Below are positions 22,552 through 35,077 of a stretch of DNA of 64,000 nt, in pieces. Positions within the stretch are counted from its first letter, which is position 1; each line of letters opens with the position of its first letter. This DNA comes from Fistulifera solaris (lineage: Eukaryota; Bacillariophyta; Bacillariophyceae; Naviculales; Stauroneidaceae). The notes beneath the pieces were generated by a model. The model was not told where the DNA came from. It saw only the letters and a list, made by a program, of their open reading frames with translations, and did no database searches. A program made the position numbers and the translations under genes. Location: the NCBI GenBank assembly GCA_030295235.1, contig AP026123.1:2645952-2709951 (forward strand), in the 5' to 3' direction.

Positions 22552-25500
22552 ATGCCTCACAACAAAGGAATCAACAAAGGTAAAAAGGGAAGAAGCAACA
22601 AAAGCCGCCATAACAAGCAGCCGGTCGATAATAACGGGCAGAAGCCGTCGCTTCTTAAAGGGATGCAAAAGAAGCTCCCGACTTTTCACAACAAAACGAA
22701 AGATACACCGAATGACTCGACCGCCGATAGTATCGGAGGTGGATATTATACAATGTATAAAGAAGCGACGTGGAAGTTTCACAAGTGGATGTCGGAGAAA
22801 GCCTGTCTGAGTTTCAAACTTGTATCGGTGAATGATTATCGCCGAGCCATGCAACAAGTTTTAGATCATAATATGAGCATCTTTTTAAAGAATGGAGAGA
22901 AGGACTCGGAAGAACACATCGTGGCGCCACCGGATATAATGGCGAGTCTAGCATCGAGCATTCGTTTGCGCGAAAAAGTTACAGCCAACCGATTTGGCTC
23001 GAAAGATGGAGGAGATCTTGGCCATCGGTACATCATCGATGTGCTCAAGTTCTGCCACAATGCTCTGCGGTTTGGTAATAGAGTTGCTACGATCATTAGT
23101 ACAAAAGATAGCGAAGAAACGGTTGTAGAGGATGAAATTGGTGGCCGATTTCATATTTTGTCAGTGGACGATGACGACTCGGAGAAAGATACTGATTGGG
23201 AGAAGATAGACCGCGATATCGAGGAACGAAACCTTCCGAAATACACCGGAGTTGAATTAGAGGAAGAAATTGATATCAAGGAAGTCCTTCTCAAGGGCGA
23301 CGATCGATTTCAGGCTAATGCGCTGCTCTATACGATGGACGATTACATGGGAGCCATTCACAACCATTTCACCCTTCTCAAATATTACTTGAGAGGAAAT
23401 CATGAATTGCACGAAACTTCAAGTTGTATGCAACTTCTGTTGGAATGTACAGTTGCCGCCAATGCGGCCATTCAAAGTGTGAACCAGGCAGAGAATGAAA
23501 TGATGATTGATCACCCACACCTTTCATCATTCTACCATGTGCTTGCGCTCGTGAAAATGCCTGATGTGTTAGCAGGCATTATTAAATTGATCGAAAAGCC
23601 AAGGTTGGAAAAGAACCCTCACATGGCGCTCCATTTCTTGGCGGAGATCGTTGAGTGTTCATTTCACCATGGAGGAAAAGAACGAATTCCAAGTATCGTG
23701 AACCGATTGTCAAAAAGTCAGGTATGGACTCGCAGTATACCGAGAAATTGGCACGGGGTGTCAGTTTTCGCGTTGCCTTCGAGGTGATGTTACAATGGGA
23801 GGAACCCATCAATAAAGATCTTATTGTCGAATTGGGTGCAGAGGGAGTCAAGCCACACACGTGGCTCGGAGACTGTGAGTTTATTGGTGGCGACTGTTGC
23901 ATTTTAAATACGCAAAGAATCGTTCAAACGATCATGGGGCTTCTTGAAGATGGGAAAAAGCTGGTCGGGAAGCGAGGGCATTGGGGGCCACAATTTAATG
24001 AAAGCATCCCTGTTAGCCGCATACGGGGAGATCTTGACGATCCGTTCGCATCTTGTATCATTCCAGAAATTATTGAAACCTCGCGATACAGGCCCTTTGA
24101 ATGTTTGCCTGAACGGCCACATCTCATTCCAATTTTCGACATGTTGAGAAAATTTGTAGGCGGTGATCGAAAAAGTCCAGTTCCTGTAGCTTTGTCCTTC
24201 GGGCTACATGCAATTCTGATGTCTATCTTTGTGGTTCAAGGAGACGGCGATTTGGCACGAGTTGCTGATCATTCGAAACAGTCGTACAATACATTGTATA
24301 ATCAATTGGAAGACCTGTCTGATTTCACAAAGTTGCCGGGAAATGCTCCTACATTTTACCACAATGTTTCGTTGTTTGGTATTTTTCGACAGTTTGCGAC
24401 TCCCCTTAAATCTCAAGCTGATCTAAGTCAAGCTGTGGATCCGGTTATTTCCGAGAGACTTGCATTTTGGAATCCTCTCATTGGAGGAGAATATATGCTC
24501 TATGCCACATATATATGCTCGATCAACTTGGGGTCTGCAACCGTTGATTCAATGGGCCAGCTTCGGCTTGTCCTGCACCTATATAATGCGCTCAAGCTCC
24601 GCTTCCCGACGTTTGAAGTGCCTCTGCTAGAGAAAACAGACACAGTATTTAGCAAGACTAGAGCAGTTTGGGTCGGAGGAAAGCCAACACAAGGATCTTG
24701 TTGCAAGGTGTTTTGGATGTCGTGGGGAATGAGCGCGAGTGGAGCTGCACGCCAGGTTTCTGATTACGCACGCGATAGTAGTGCTTTTGGTTACTGTTCC
24801 AAGAACTTGCAAGATGATTTCAGGTAAGTTTTTGTCTTCATGTACTAATAATGAACGCGAAGAAGGCTTTTGGTTACATCATCCGTCGTAATTTTTACAC
24901 AGAGCGTTGGATGAGATTCGTCCAGATGAATTTTGTGCCTCGTATCGGCATCTTGTTCAACAAGATTTCTCATCTGAAGATCTCGAGAACCATTACACTA
25001 ACTGAAACAAAACCGGCGCGGACGCAAAAACAAAACATCATTACAACGCCTTTGTCAACCTGTTGACCCGAATCAATATCACACGTGACGCTATGGATGA
25101 TGACGAACAAAATGTTCTTCCATTGAACTTCTCTGCCGTCGGATCTGTTTTGCTAGAGTTCGTCAATGCTTTGTCCGATCACATGGGTTGGTCGAATATG
25201 ATTGCTGACTTCATTCGAAACAATCCTGAAGTTCGAACTAGTAAGACTATGAAAGGGAAAGCCCTGAAAGGTTTTACTGCATCAGACGTGAATAACAAGC
25301 ACCAGGGTTTAGCCCATATTTGGGGACTGCTTTTATCATTTCTTGACAACAACTCTCCTGAGCTGTTGCTACCGGCCTATAATGCTGACGAAATCTGCAA
25401 GTTTACCAGATCCTTCTTCAGTCAGGTCGATAAAACTCGGTATACGTTCTTCGTCGAAGAAGAAAATATTCCCAAGGAAGATCAACGCAATCCTTTGAAA

Positions 25501-25896
25501 GGATCATATCCATACGGTCGAACGGGGAAGACGGCAAACGATCCGCTCCATGCATACTTGTGTTTCGGGTTGAGCAGACGTGGTACATTAAACGCAAGAC
25601 TTATCACTCCCGGTCATCTCACCCCGCGCGAAGGTCTTCCTAGTTATGACGGCGAAAAGAAGTTGAAACGAGGACCTAGCGGGAAATACCGCCATATTGC
25701 TAGTTACAGCTTGGAAGAACTTCTCGATCTGATTTGGGACGGTTCACTGTATGTGCCGACGAAAGGGTCACACGAGGTAGATGGGCATCACGTTCCGTTT
25801 ATTCCTGGATACGACTCAGACAGTGAAGACGAGTATGAGCCGATTGATATCGAACGCGGATTGCGAGAGGGTACGGTGGGTCTGTCGGATGCTTAG
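22552..25896 (+). CDS. DUF6604-like protein (one frameshift, one in-frame TGA)
   Basis: This is about 1,088 residues. The N-terminus is Lys/Asn-rich (residues 1-60), then YKEATWKFHKWMSEKA..., which resembles the start of DUF6604 domains of fungi and diatoms, whose function is unknown. The body is helical with no catalytic motif I recognise, and the C-terminus is acidic (DSDSEDEYEP). The frame breaks at the A5 run 23712-23716; one more A gives RLSKKSGMDSQYTEK. A 79-bp intron lies at 24824-24902 (GTAAGT...ACAG, with a TACTAAT branch-like site) and joins DDF-R-ALDEIRPDEF in frame. Downstream at 25003-25005 a TGA interrupts the frame, after which the same frame stays open for 297 codons. That could be a point mutation, an allele difference or an error. 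Confidence 0.7.
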
Positions 25897-27789
25897 GTGG
25901 GCTTGTTCATGTTAATACCCGGCGATGAAGAGCCCAAGCTCGTGCAGATCCAGAGAGGACAGAGACGCCAGTGCTAGATTTGCGTGCTACTCGGCCTTAT
26001 CAATCTGCGCAAAATCATAGTTTACTTAGAAAAGAAGACTCGCTTCGTGTATTTCCTAGACGGCCAACGGCATGCCTCGTCACCACGTGATCAATGAATG
26101 AATATTCCATTGCGAGGACCCTCGAATTCATCTATTCAGAGCAATTAGACCAGCCTCAACTCTTACGGTCGAAATTAAGCCCTGCGCAAAGTTTCAATAC
26201 CACACAAACTACCATCCTTCAAACCGAAGCTCCACAACTACGTCAATTATGTGATTTATCGCTGGATTAAAGGAAGAATTGGCAAGTAGTAAGCAGATAA
26301 TGAAGGAAAGAAAGGTGCTCGACGGACCCGGAAAACGACGCGGCTATTCATTGTCGAAAAATATTTCTCATGGGGGCTACGTGTGTGGTTCTTGGGTCAG
26401 GAATCCTCTTTTCTTACACTGTTTGTCAATGCTGTTTACGCTACCACAATACTTTAGAATTACAGAGCGATAAAATGGTTCATTTTACGTGCGTTTTTTT
26501 GTCATCGTCGCGTTTTGCGATGCATATAGTAACGCATGCGCTCGCTTTTCGTTTCGACTATTATGCAACGCGGCTGCCTTTCTTCCACGCACCACTCCAC
26601 CGTTCTCACTGCCGTCAACAGCAATTTAATCCGTCCAGTCCTCTAAACAAGACCAATTGCATGGCCAGAAGCGACGAATTTGCGAACGACGTTTCAGATA
26701 ACAACACCGCGCCACTTTCGGTACCAGTACCCTCCTTGTGAAGCGTCACAACTAATAGAATTTTTTGTCTTTTGAAGTGCAACCATCAATGATGAACTGC
26801 AACGGACAAACGCTATACACTCGACATGACCCTAACGCAGCGACTCAGGGAAAGGTTGATGTCATAAAGAGATGGATCGAGAGTCGCCTTAATATCCGTA
26901 AATGCAAGAACGACCGTTTGCGCGGGTCTTCGAGCTCCCGCATAAGCTCCCTTTGACGGGTGTGCAATTTTATTCAATGCAAAGGTATTTGTTGCATTGC
27001 CGCAACACACAGACCAGACCTAATGACCAAGGATGTCATAATCTCTAGTGTTAAATATCGACCAGTGATCAGTAAGCTTTTCTGCCGAGGATTGGACGCC
27101 TTTTGAAAACTTAACGCGCTTATAATCGCAGACTTCTCGAGTATTCTCGCCCGTCTTCCGCTCTCAAAAAGCCGCAAACCTCGTCAAAAGACAAATTTCT
27201 CATGACGACGGCCTTCTCTATTTGTTTTGAGGTATACATTGCGACATATGTAACGCACACGACGCGTCGAAGGCGCAAGAAAGAGCAAATCATTCGTCAA
27301 ACAGAAGCGTCGTGCGTTAAAAACACCAAACACCATTCGCTTGTCCGCATTTTCCGCTTTATAATAAGCTCTAAAAAAGGCCCAGAGAGCTACTTTCCCC
27401 CCCTCAGAAGACCGATGACTCAAGCAATAATGTGACGGAGATAAAGGAGTGCATTACGAACGATTCGTAGCCTCTCGAAGCTAAAGAGAATATGAATTAT
27501 TATTGTTAGTTTTCTGGATCTTCATTGTGCGCTTTTGTCGTCGCGTCGCACCCACGCCATATTTACAAACTACTATAGCGGTAATAAGTGTATATTACTC
27601 CGTGACAAATAATTTTCCAAGACTGCATCTCAGTCAGGGAGTCAGGAGTTGTGGCGCACGCATCACGCAGGCGCAGGCGTCTTTTGTGGACATCAATGGC
27701 AAAAATACTTTTACCATCATCGCTTATGCCTACCAGGAAACAACAATTCACTTTGATTTGGCAATGAAACACGAAACAATACAAAGATA
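25897..27789. other. Gene-poor intergenic region
   Basis: I see no gene I can support. Several reading frames of 60-120 codons exist (for example 26370-26741 and 27184-27423) but none has family motifs, a signal peptide or a plausible exon chain. Composition is ordinary AT-rich intergenic. Confidence 0.45.
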
Positions 27790-27868
27790 CAACGCTTCCA
27801 ATGTCTACGGGTATCTTGCGTAGCCGCCCTAGGAAATTTATCTCTGCAGGGGAACCCGGAGTTTGTAT
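27790..27868 (-). repeat. Dispersed hairpin repeat, copy 7 (inverted)
   Basis: Read on the minus strand this is the CCGGGTTCCCCTGCAGAGAT...AATTTCCTAGG core, then CTACGCAAGATACCCGTAG and CATTGGAAGCGTTG. It matches the copy at 95-190 across most of its length. Confidence 0.7.
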
Positions 27869-28019
27869 ATTTTTCCATCGTCCATTTCTTGAATTTTCAG
27901 TGCTCAAATGTGAACGTTATCTTGCGCACCGTATTTGCGTCGTATCGATAAGCAGCATCCGCCATTGATTCGAAACCAAAACGATGATAAAACAATTGAT
28001 GCACCGCTTTTAATGTCTG

Positions 28020-28092
28020 CATAGTTTTCACGTAGCTCTCGTAGGGAAATTTATCGACAGAGGGGAAACCCGGATATTGTGTAATTTCCTCA
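28020..28092 (-). repeat. Dispersed hairpin repeat, copy 6 (inverted)
   Basis: On the minus strand it reads AAATTACACAATATCCGGG, TTTCCCCTCTGTCGATAAAT, then TTCCCTACGAGAGCTACGTG. It corresponds to the 5' two-thirds of copy 1; the 3' hairpin arm is missing. Confidence 0.7.
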
Positions 28093-28228
28093 ATTGAAAT
28101 GTATGGAGTAATTTTCGAGTCTCTTTGCCAAAAAAGTGACTGTCAGCTTATCACCAACGTAGCTACCTTTATTGATAAATAATTTCGACATCAATTTGAA
28201 TCAAAATGAAGAAATGAGGAAAGATGCA

Positions 28229-28286
28229 AGGCAACGAAAGTCTACGTCTGTTTCACGTAGGCCTCGTAGGAATTTTATCGATGTAG
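28229..28286 (-). repeat. Dispersed hairpin repeat, copy 5 (inverted)
   Basis: On the minus strand it reads CATCGATAAAATTCCTACGA, GGCCTACGTGAAACAGACGTAG and ACTTTCGTTGCC. The hairpin arms CTACGT/ACGTAG are intact. It is the third inverted copy within about 500 bp. Confidence 0.75.
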
Positions 28287-28739
28287 GCACGAGACTACAG
28301 ACGAGACTACAGTTTTCGTCATAGTCAGTAGCAAAGCCTCTCGCCTCGCGACGAGGCCTCGAAATGCGATCGCTCATCGTCGTCTCGTTATATTATTGTC
28401 GCCTTTTGCACTTCTCATTCATAATGATCTTGATGATAATAATTAACTTCTCTTGTTTGATTTGTATTTTTATCATCAATCCCGTTTTCGTCGGAGACGC
28501 AAATTGGCGATCGAAAACTGGTCTCGAAAACGGAAACGGCTGAAAAGAAACGGCGCTCCGCACGACTTACTTGACAATCAACCTGTCGCATCCTTCTTTC
28601 CTTCTTCTCACAATTGCACCTTGTGTCAAATCACACACGAGGTACAATTTGTCACTAACAGAGCAGTGAATCTTTTCACTCGCTCACCTTGTTTCTATTT
28701 TGCTTATTGCAGTCAGGTAATATAATGATCTTCGTCCGC

Positions 28740-29645
28740 AGGGAAGCCTCATACCGACGGGTAGTGCACGGGCCCTGCGGAGTAGCTTCCTGCCACAATG
28801 GGAGCAACGAGAAATCGCGTGTGCCTTGAGCCTCCGTCCTTCTCTTGCTCTGGAGAGAGGCCGAGTGATGTGCTGATCCCTGAGGCCTTCACCGCTCCTC
28901 GCCTCAAATTCTCTGTTTCAAGGAATGAGTGTATGTGCTGCGCCTCGGGGCCTTCACCGCTCCTCGCCTTGATTCTCTTTGAAAAGCGCCATGGCAAAGA
29001 CCATGGACAAAGTGCGGCCTGAGGGTAAGTTCAGTGTTGGTACCAGCGTATGCGTGGCAGGTTGCGAAGTAAGAGGAGAGAAGCTTACTCGACACCCAAA
29101 GATGGTGTCGTGCTGGAGGAAAAACTCCAAGCACAATAAATCCACGGTGACGACCTGGTATGCAATCACTCCGTAAAGTTGCCATGGAAATTCCACGACA
29201 GAGGAGGATGGCACCAACGGCGACGGCCTCACAGGAGGACCGATACGACCGATTGCGATGACCATACCTATCCCGGTGGCGTCCCCCAGATTGGCGGCCG
29301 ACCCCCGCTAAAGGAGGGCCGGCTGAAAACCAGCTGGAAGAGGTTAGCTCCATATTAAGGCAGCGTGGTAGAAATTCCACCCGAAGGATGACCCCGGCGA
29401 CTAAAAGTCGACTGAGAAGGCATACCTTGAGGTGGCGGCCCCGTGTTAGGGCCAAGTCCCAGCATCGAGAAGGCTCGCTCTACCCGACCCCCAATGGGGG
29501 TTGTTTGATTGCATGAAAGCATACGCGTCCCCCGTCCGACAAAGGGCGGCGCCCAAAAGCGGTGAAAAATGGATCACAAAAGTGTAAGCTCTCTTCCACA
29601 CAGTCTCAGTCAAAGGACTGAGACTGCGCCAGCAAATAGCTGGCC
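28740..29645. other. GC-rich, hairpin-dense island, possible mobile-element remnant
   Basis: This stretch is distinctly more GC-rich than its surroundings. It carries a direct repeat GGCCTTCACCGCTCCTCGCC at 28884 and 28949. It also has many short hairpins with A-rich loops: GCTG-AAAAC-CAGC at 29322, CGACT-AAA-AGTCG at 29398, CCCCC-AAT-GGGGG at 29488, a perfect 11-bp stem with AAAG loop at 29601-29626, and CCAGC-AAATA-GCTGG at 29629. No reading frame has a recognisable domain. The structure and composition suggest a non-coding end of a retroelement or a structured RNA, but no family is identified. Confidence 0.45.
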
Positions 29646-30069
29646 GATAAGATCAATCTGACGCAAAAGTAAAAGGACAATACAGAAATAATATAAACTA
29701 GAAACAAGCAACACACAAGAAGAACCGCTTATATTTAGTTGTAGTTTTAGTTGCAAAAGAAGCAAAAGCATTTTATCTAGATTTTGCAGCAACGGTAGGT
29801 TGAGCTCATTCCGTCGTACTAGTCTAGTCATTTCATAGTTATTGAGAGTAATTTGCTTGTCGAGCCGCGCGTGTGCACCATCTTCTTGCTAGAAGCGAGA
29901 ATAAAGCGCACATTTGATTGGCTTCGGCCAACTCGTGTCGACGCAAGGTAACAGAGAGCGGCTGACAGTTAACAACAGGCTAAGTCTTCTTTCGTTTTCA
30001 GCAAGAGCTGAGACACTCGAGTATAGTTTCACCGTTGTCGTTACCAGAGGACAACTTGCAGACAGCACG

Positions 30070-30700
30070 AGGTTCGGATGATTCCACTTGCAGCAATTTC
30101 TGCATTTTTCCGAAGACTGGCTTCGTTGGGCCATTATGTGAAGCTGGACTCCATATTTGAAATGCCGAATGAGAATAGCCACACTCCGAAGAGCGCTGTG
30201 CAAGAACTTGTCCAAGCTGCGCTTGTCAAGTGCCAACTTAAGTACAGGTTTTTGATGTGGGCATTTGTGGAGAAAATGGTCACATCAATCCTTACCTGCA
30301 ACTGTTGCTCTGTGGCGTGTCAACGCACCAAGAACTGCGTCATCTCAATATATGCGTTGAAAATGATGATTTCGGTTTAGAGTTTGTTTATCTCTGACGG
30401 TTGCTATCGCGTAAGAGAAAGATAGGAGTGACGACGGCAATGAATATGTTTATTCTGATGACGGGACTGTCGACGAACTCTATTCCCTGAATCGTTTCTA
30501 TCGAGGATCGAGGGATCTATTCCAAACACAATCCACCAGTCTTCCCTCCGAACGTCGAACATTGGTGGAAACGTATTCGATCTAATACTCTCCTGTCCGC
30601 CGCCTCCATTCTCGAGTTCAACGCAATGAATGCAATTTGGCGGCGTGCAAAAAACACAAAGAAATTCTCATCAGCGCGCTAGCACCTTGTGAGGCGGAAA
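30070..30700 (+). pseudogene. Second LRR-like gene relic
   Basis: The segment LVQAALVKCQLKYRFL (30200-30260) parallels LLHAALVNSKLKILHL in the relic at 10.8-12.1 kb. In another frame, HINPYLQLLLCGVSTHQELR followed by HLNICVEN is LRR-like. Near 30510-30680, NPPVFPPNVEHWWKRIRSNT and FNAMNAIWRRAKNTKK-like sequence follows. Frameshifts separate all pieces, so it is a decayed copy on the strand opposite to its relative. Confidence 0.4.
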
Positions 30701-31246
30701 AGTGATTGACTGCTGCATTGTGTTTAGAACAGATGAATCGTCATCCTTTTGGTAGGTAACACTACCTTGACTCTAGACTGCTAGACTCGTACCTGGTAGA
30801 AGGAAAGCGAAATATGGAAAACACTTTGGTCCATACTAAAATGCGACAGACAACGTTTCGCCAGACTCGTCGACGTAAAATATAAAGACATGTGTAATGA
30901 AAACGTTGCTTTAAGATTTGTATTGCATCAACGACAAAGGGAGCTTGAGAAATCTGGGCGAACGAATGATTTGTAGGTAACATTATTGTCGCTCGAAAGA
31001 ATATGAATTCATGACTAAAATGCAGTCGTGGACAAGTTATTCTACAATATCGACTTGATCGACTATAGTAAATATGGACATTGATAAGGTTAAGGATTAG
31101 AGCAACGGATGCGATGCGATGATCATCGCATTCGTTTTCATCACGACATAATTATTTTATTGACAGCTGTGAACTTTTTAAAAAACCGTTCCCTATCTTG
31201 TTTTGAATAGTGTTTTATAACAGCTGGGTAAGGAGTTACAAACGAC
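30701..31246. other. Intergenic spacer
   Basis: No gene is apparent. It contains the motif TTCATGACTAAAATGCAGTC followed by GTGGAC at 31009-31034, one of four related copies. The region just before 31247 is likely the promoter of the membrane protein gene. Confidence 0.4.
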
Positions 31247-34200
31247 ATGTACAGGTCTGTAACGAATAACGGAAACGGCAACAATCCGAGCCGCGGCGAT
31301 GATAATTTGTACGTCTACGGACATGCACAATCGACAGAGCAATCTTCTCCTTATCTTCGACGACCTGTCGCCGCGTACTCCAATTACGAAAGATTGTCAA
31401 ATCCTTCGCTCTTGGAACCGTTGGGAATCATACCGTCTTCTCGTTATACGTACGCATCAAACCCTATTCCGTCTCCGATTTACACTTCTACCGATCCTTT
31501 GAAGCAGCAACAACCAGAGCCTTTCATTTACAAGCACAACAAACTCATGTCGGCTCTTCTTTTACCGACCGGTCTTTTATTATTTTCGAATCAACAATCT
31601 ACCGCCCCTTCCATCTGTTTTCTATTCATTGCCCTGATTGTTTACGCTCTTGATCTGATACAGTCACGAGATGGTGTGCTCTGTATCACGTGGTTGGCGG
31701 TTCCGGTTCTGTCTCTTGTCAATGGATGGTCGTGGCTTTCCGAAGACTACGGCGAAGACAGCACTGGCGTGGCTCTTCTTCAAACGCTGTTTCAAACCGG
31801 AGCTGCAGCATGTTTTTGGGCTCTGGTAGCGGCATGGGGAACCCTTCAATTTCCCGAATGGCTGACAACATACCCTACTATCGCACGGCAAATGGAAGCT
31901 GGTATGCATGGAGCATCACCACTCATCCTTGCTAGCTTTGCAACTCATCCGAGCATTCGATACGTCGAATCAAATTACGGACCTGATGCAGCCGCCACGT
32001 TCGCACCGCACATGTTTGCGGTGTTTGTGTGGTTGGGCATGATAACAGTCGGCTCCTGTCGGACCAGCTTTCCTACCAAGGACGATGAAGCACACGAGAA
32101 TACTGGAAAATTACGCAAACCAAATTTTATTGTCACAAGCAACGTGGCTCTTAGTCACGTGATGGTACTGTTGTTGGCGCCTCCTTCGATGCATTTCATT
32201 ACATTCTGGCGGAGATTATTGAGCCGAATGGCTGATTTTGATGATTGGTTTGATTGGTTTTTGGCCTTGGCGATTCCGTACTTGCTCATGATATCCTTGA
32301 GTGTTCTGTCGAGGCAGACGGTGATCGATACACCTTATGCTTCTTTGCCGCTACTGCGACAGTCGAGTGCCCTTCCGCTTGTCGTTCTTTTTCTCTCATC
32401 GTTGGCTATACAACAACGATACTTGATTCCTGTGGTTCATGAATTCGCCTATCACTATACCGGCATCAAACAATCGTCGTGGATGCTGTGTTTCTACTGG
32501 ACCATGGCGACCGTCACGCTCATTTTGACGACGTGGTTGTGGGGCCGAACGTCACAAGGCCAGCCGTTCTTGGGAGAGTATCATGAGGATGTTCTACAGC
32601 TCCTTCTTTCGCTGCTCGGGTTGCTTTTAGGAAAGGGTTTGGGTATGCCCTGGAACTTCGCACCTCTTCCGATCTTGGCATTTCTGGGCCTCAGTTTGTG
32701 GCTCTCCACGCGAATGTTGCGGTATCTTGGGATTGTGTTATTTGTCTTTCTCGCGTCGGCGTTTGTTATTTTCACATATCGTTTCGCCGGGATCGATCAC
32801 ACTTTGATTTTACCATTTCCAATCAAAAGCGTCAGCTTGATTGGGTTTGGGATGACAGTTGTCGGGTCGTCGGCCTTGATTGGTCTAGTCACCGGTCTCG
32901 CAATAAGGGCACCAGGAGGTTTTCTGTCGAATCACCTGAAGCGTTTCGATTTGTCTGGTATTTTGTTGGCCGCATACGCACTAGTTTCGATGGAAGTAGA
33001 GATAGCATTAATCAAAAGAGAGTCGACATGGGCCAAACTAATCGGAGTACACATGACCGAAGACGCCACAGTGAGCGACCACATGTATTCTCCAGAGCTG
33101 GCCTATGTTACAAGTTTAGCGACTGTTGGATTGAGTCGCATGATGCTATACTTTGGTATGATCAAGGCTTCCTCGTCTTGGATAGCCATAACATTTGCGA
33201 TTGGAAAGGCGTTCGCCATCTATATCGATACTGTGCATTCTATGCGGAATATGCACCCGTTGAGTCCCACAGACATCCTGTTCGACTCGATCTTGTTTGG
33301 AATTTCATTTCTTATCATGGCCGTTCCTCATGTCTTTTTGGTCCCTGTCCACGTAAAGGCGTCGACAAGGTATCAAAGAAACATATCTGGCGGTCCAATT
33401 TTAAAGGCGAAACCCCGAAGAATCATCATTCTTTACGCATGCATCCTATTGCCTCTTGCCATAATGCTTGCGGAGTTCGCTGTTATCGAGCCATTGGTTA
33501 CTATTCTGCGGGAGAGTCATAATAATATGAGCATCGCGGGTTGTGCTGTGCTTATATTGGGTGCCTGCTTGTGCATGTGGGTGTATCACTGCTCTCCATG
33601 CTCAATCATTATTTACCTGATGGAGGAGGAGAGAAGTGGAAAAAAGCTTCCGGTTTTGTATTCTTACTGGGCGTCATGACTTGTTTTGCTTTTCCCATGT
33701 TCAATTCTGTTATGGAAAGAGGACGCTTTCGACCTCTTAATCCCTACAAGCAGGCAGCGGTTTCGATTATTGGCCGCGATCTCGTGAGACGCACAAGAAA
33801 TAGGACGGGAGGGTTGGGGGTTTTATTTTCCCTGATTGCGACTTTAATGGCAGTAGCGGGCCCTTTGGAGTTGAGGGAAAGACGCAGCAGTTCGGGCGCA
33901 AAGGACCAGTCGTTGTTAATTCGCACAACAATTTTCAGTCTGCTTTTCGGCGGTGGCGTTGCGTGGTTTGTGACAGTTCAACTTATGAATGAAGCGGAAG
34001 TATTACCGCTAGTGTTCACTACAATATCGTCAATGATGGTTGCATTCCTTTGCACAATAACTTCTGTCTTGGGCTATTTCATTGAACTTGAAAACTTTGA
34101 CGACACAGAGCAGTTGGGAAACACTGTTCTAGTATGCTTTGTCGTTTTCTTGGCGACAGCAGGTATCCCATCGCTGTTGAAGTTGTCTTCGGGACATTCG

Positions 34201-34728
34201 TCGCTTGGTTCAAACAACTGGTTGACAACTTATTTGGTCATATGCAGTACATTCTCGTTTTTGGTATCGGTCTCGCTTGGACTACGACAGAGCAAGGACA
34301 TTCGCACACGAGGTTTTGCCAATTGTTTTTGTTTGCTCTCATGGTTCAGCGTCTTGATCTTGGTGTTGAACACGCTTATCGGGGCACGATTTGACGAAGA
34401 CAGCGAGTCGAATGCGTTGTTCTTAACAGTTTTCGGAACACTAGCTGCAATCTCAGTGCTATTTTTCCTCCAAGGTGAAAGCGCGTCCACAGGAGCCGGT
34501 CGCCGGCTAGTAGGCGCCAGCAAGTCGTCGTCTTTCCAACTATCACTACCATTGCGCCGAAAGTCACGAACTCAGTTCATGCTTTCGCTGGGAACAGCGT
34601 TTGTTTACTTGGTTACTGCGATACACCAAATTTGGGGTAAAGTACCTCTGGGGCAGTCGTCGGGGCTTTCGTCAGATCATCTTTTGGAGACATTGCGTCA
34701 GTCTACTTTCTTGAGTACGAGCAGGTAA
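31247..34728 (+). CDS. Large polytopic membrane protein of unknown function (one frameshift)
   Basis: This encodes about 1,160 residues from ATG 31247. A ~95-residue Asn/Ser/Tyr/Pro-rich cytosolic tail is followed by some 25 predicted membrane segments through the C-terminus (for example ALLLPTGLLLFSN, LLSLLGLLLGKGLGMPW, LGIVLFVFLASAFVIF, TVLVCFVVFLATAGIPSLL). Soluble loops are short. There is no signal peptide and no transporter signature I recognise, so I cannot assign a family. The frame breaks at the A6 run 33640-33645; one more A joins EEERSGKK to ASGFVFLLGVMTC. The stop is TAA at 34726-34728. A GTAACA just before it could be a splice donor, but no downstream exon is convincing. Confidence 0.75.
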
Positions 34729-35077
34729 CAGAAGTACAATGAATCTTAAACCTGCTTTGGATTTAGTGATTGGGGCTTACAAAGCTAACAAAAGAGACGG
34801 GAATGTCAGCGCATTAACTCTTCTTATGGTTTTGAAAAAACTGTTCATGACTGAAGGGCAGTCGCCTATAGTCATTTTTCGTAAAATGATTCGTAAGGCT
34901 CCGTAAAATAGACGAAGGCTTTCAAAGCGTGACGATGTCTTTTCTTTTTCTGTAGATTATCATTTATGAGCGCTAGTCATCTAGTCTATGTTTTTTAGAA
35001 GAATATTTATTTGAATATTCGCCTCTAGCCGTGTTATTTCCTTGCTGCTCGCAGCCCGCAGCTTGCTTTCGTTTCCA
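34729..35077. other. Intergenic spacer
   Basis: No gene is seen. TTCATGACTGAAGGGCAGTC at 34844 is a further copy of the TCATGACT..CAGTC motif, about 115 bp downstream of a stop codon. The palindromic satellite begins at the right edge. Confidence 0.4.

Noticed and set aside
25003-25005. TGA read as selenocysteine
   Set aside because: No selenoprotein family is known for DUF6604-like proteins and I see no SECIS-like structure. A point mutation is simpler.
26370-26741. 123-codon ORF as a small gene
   Set aside because: There are no recognisable motifs, and composition is like the surrounding non-coding DNA.
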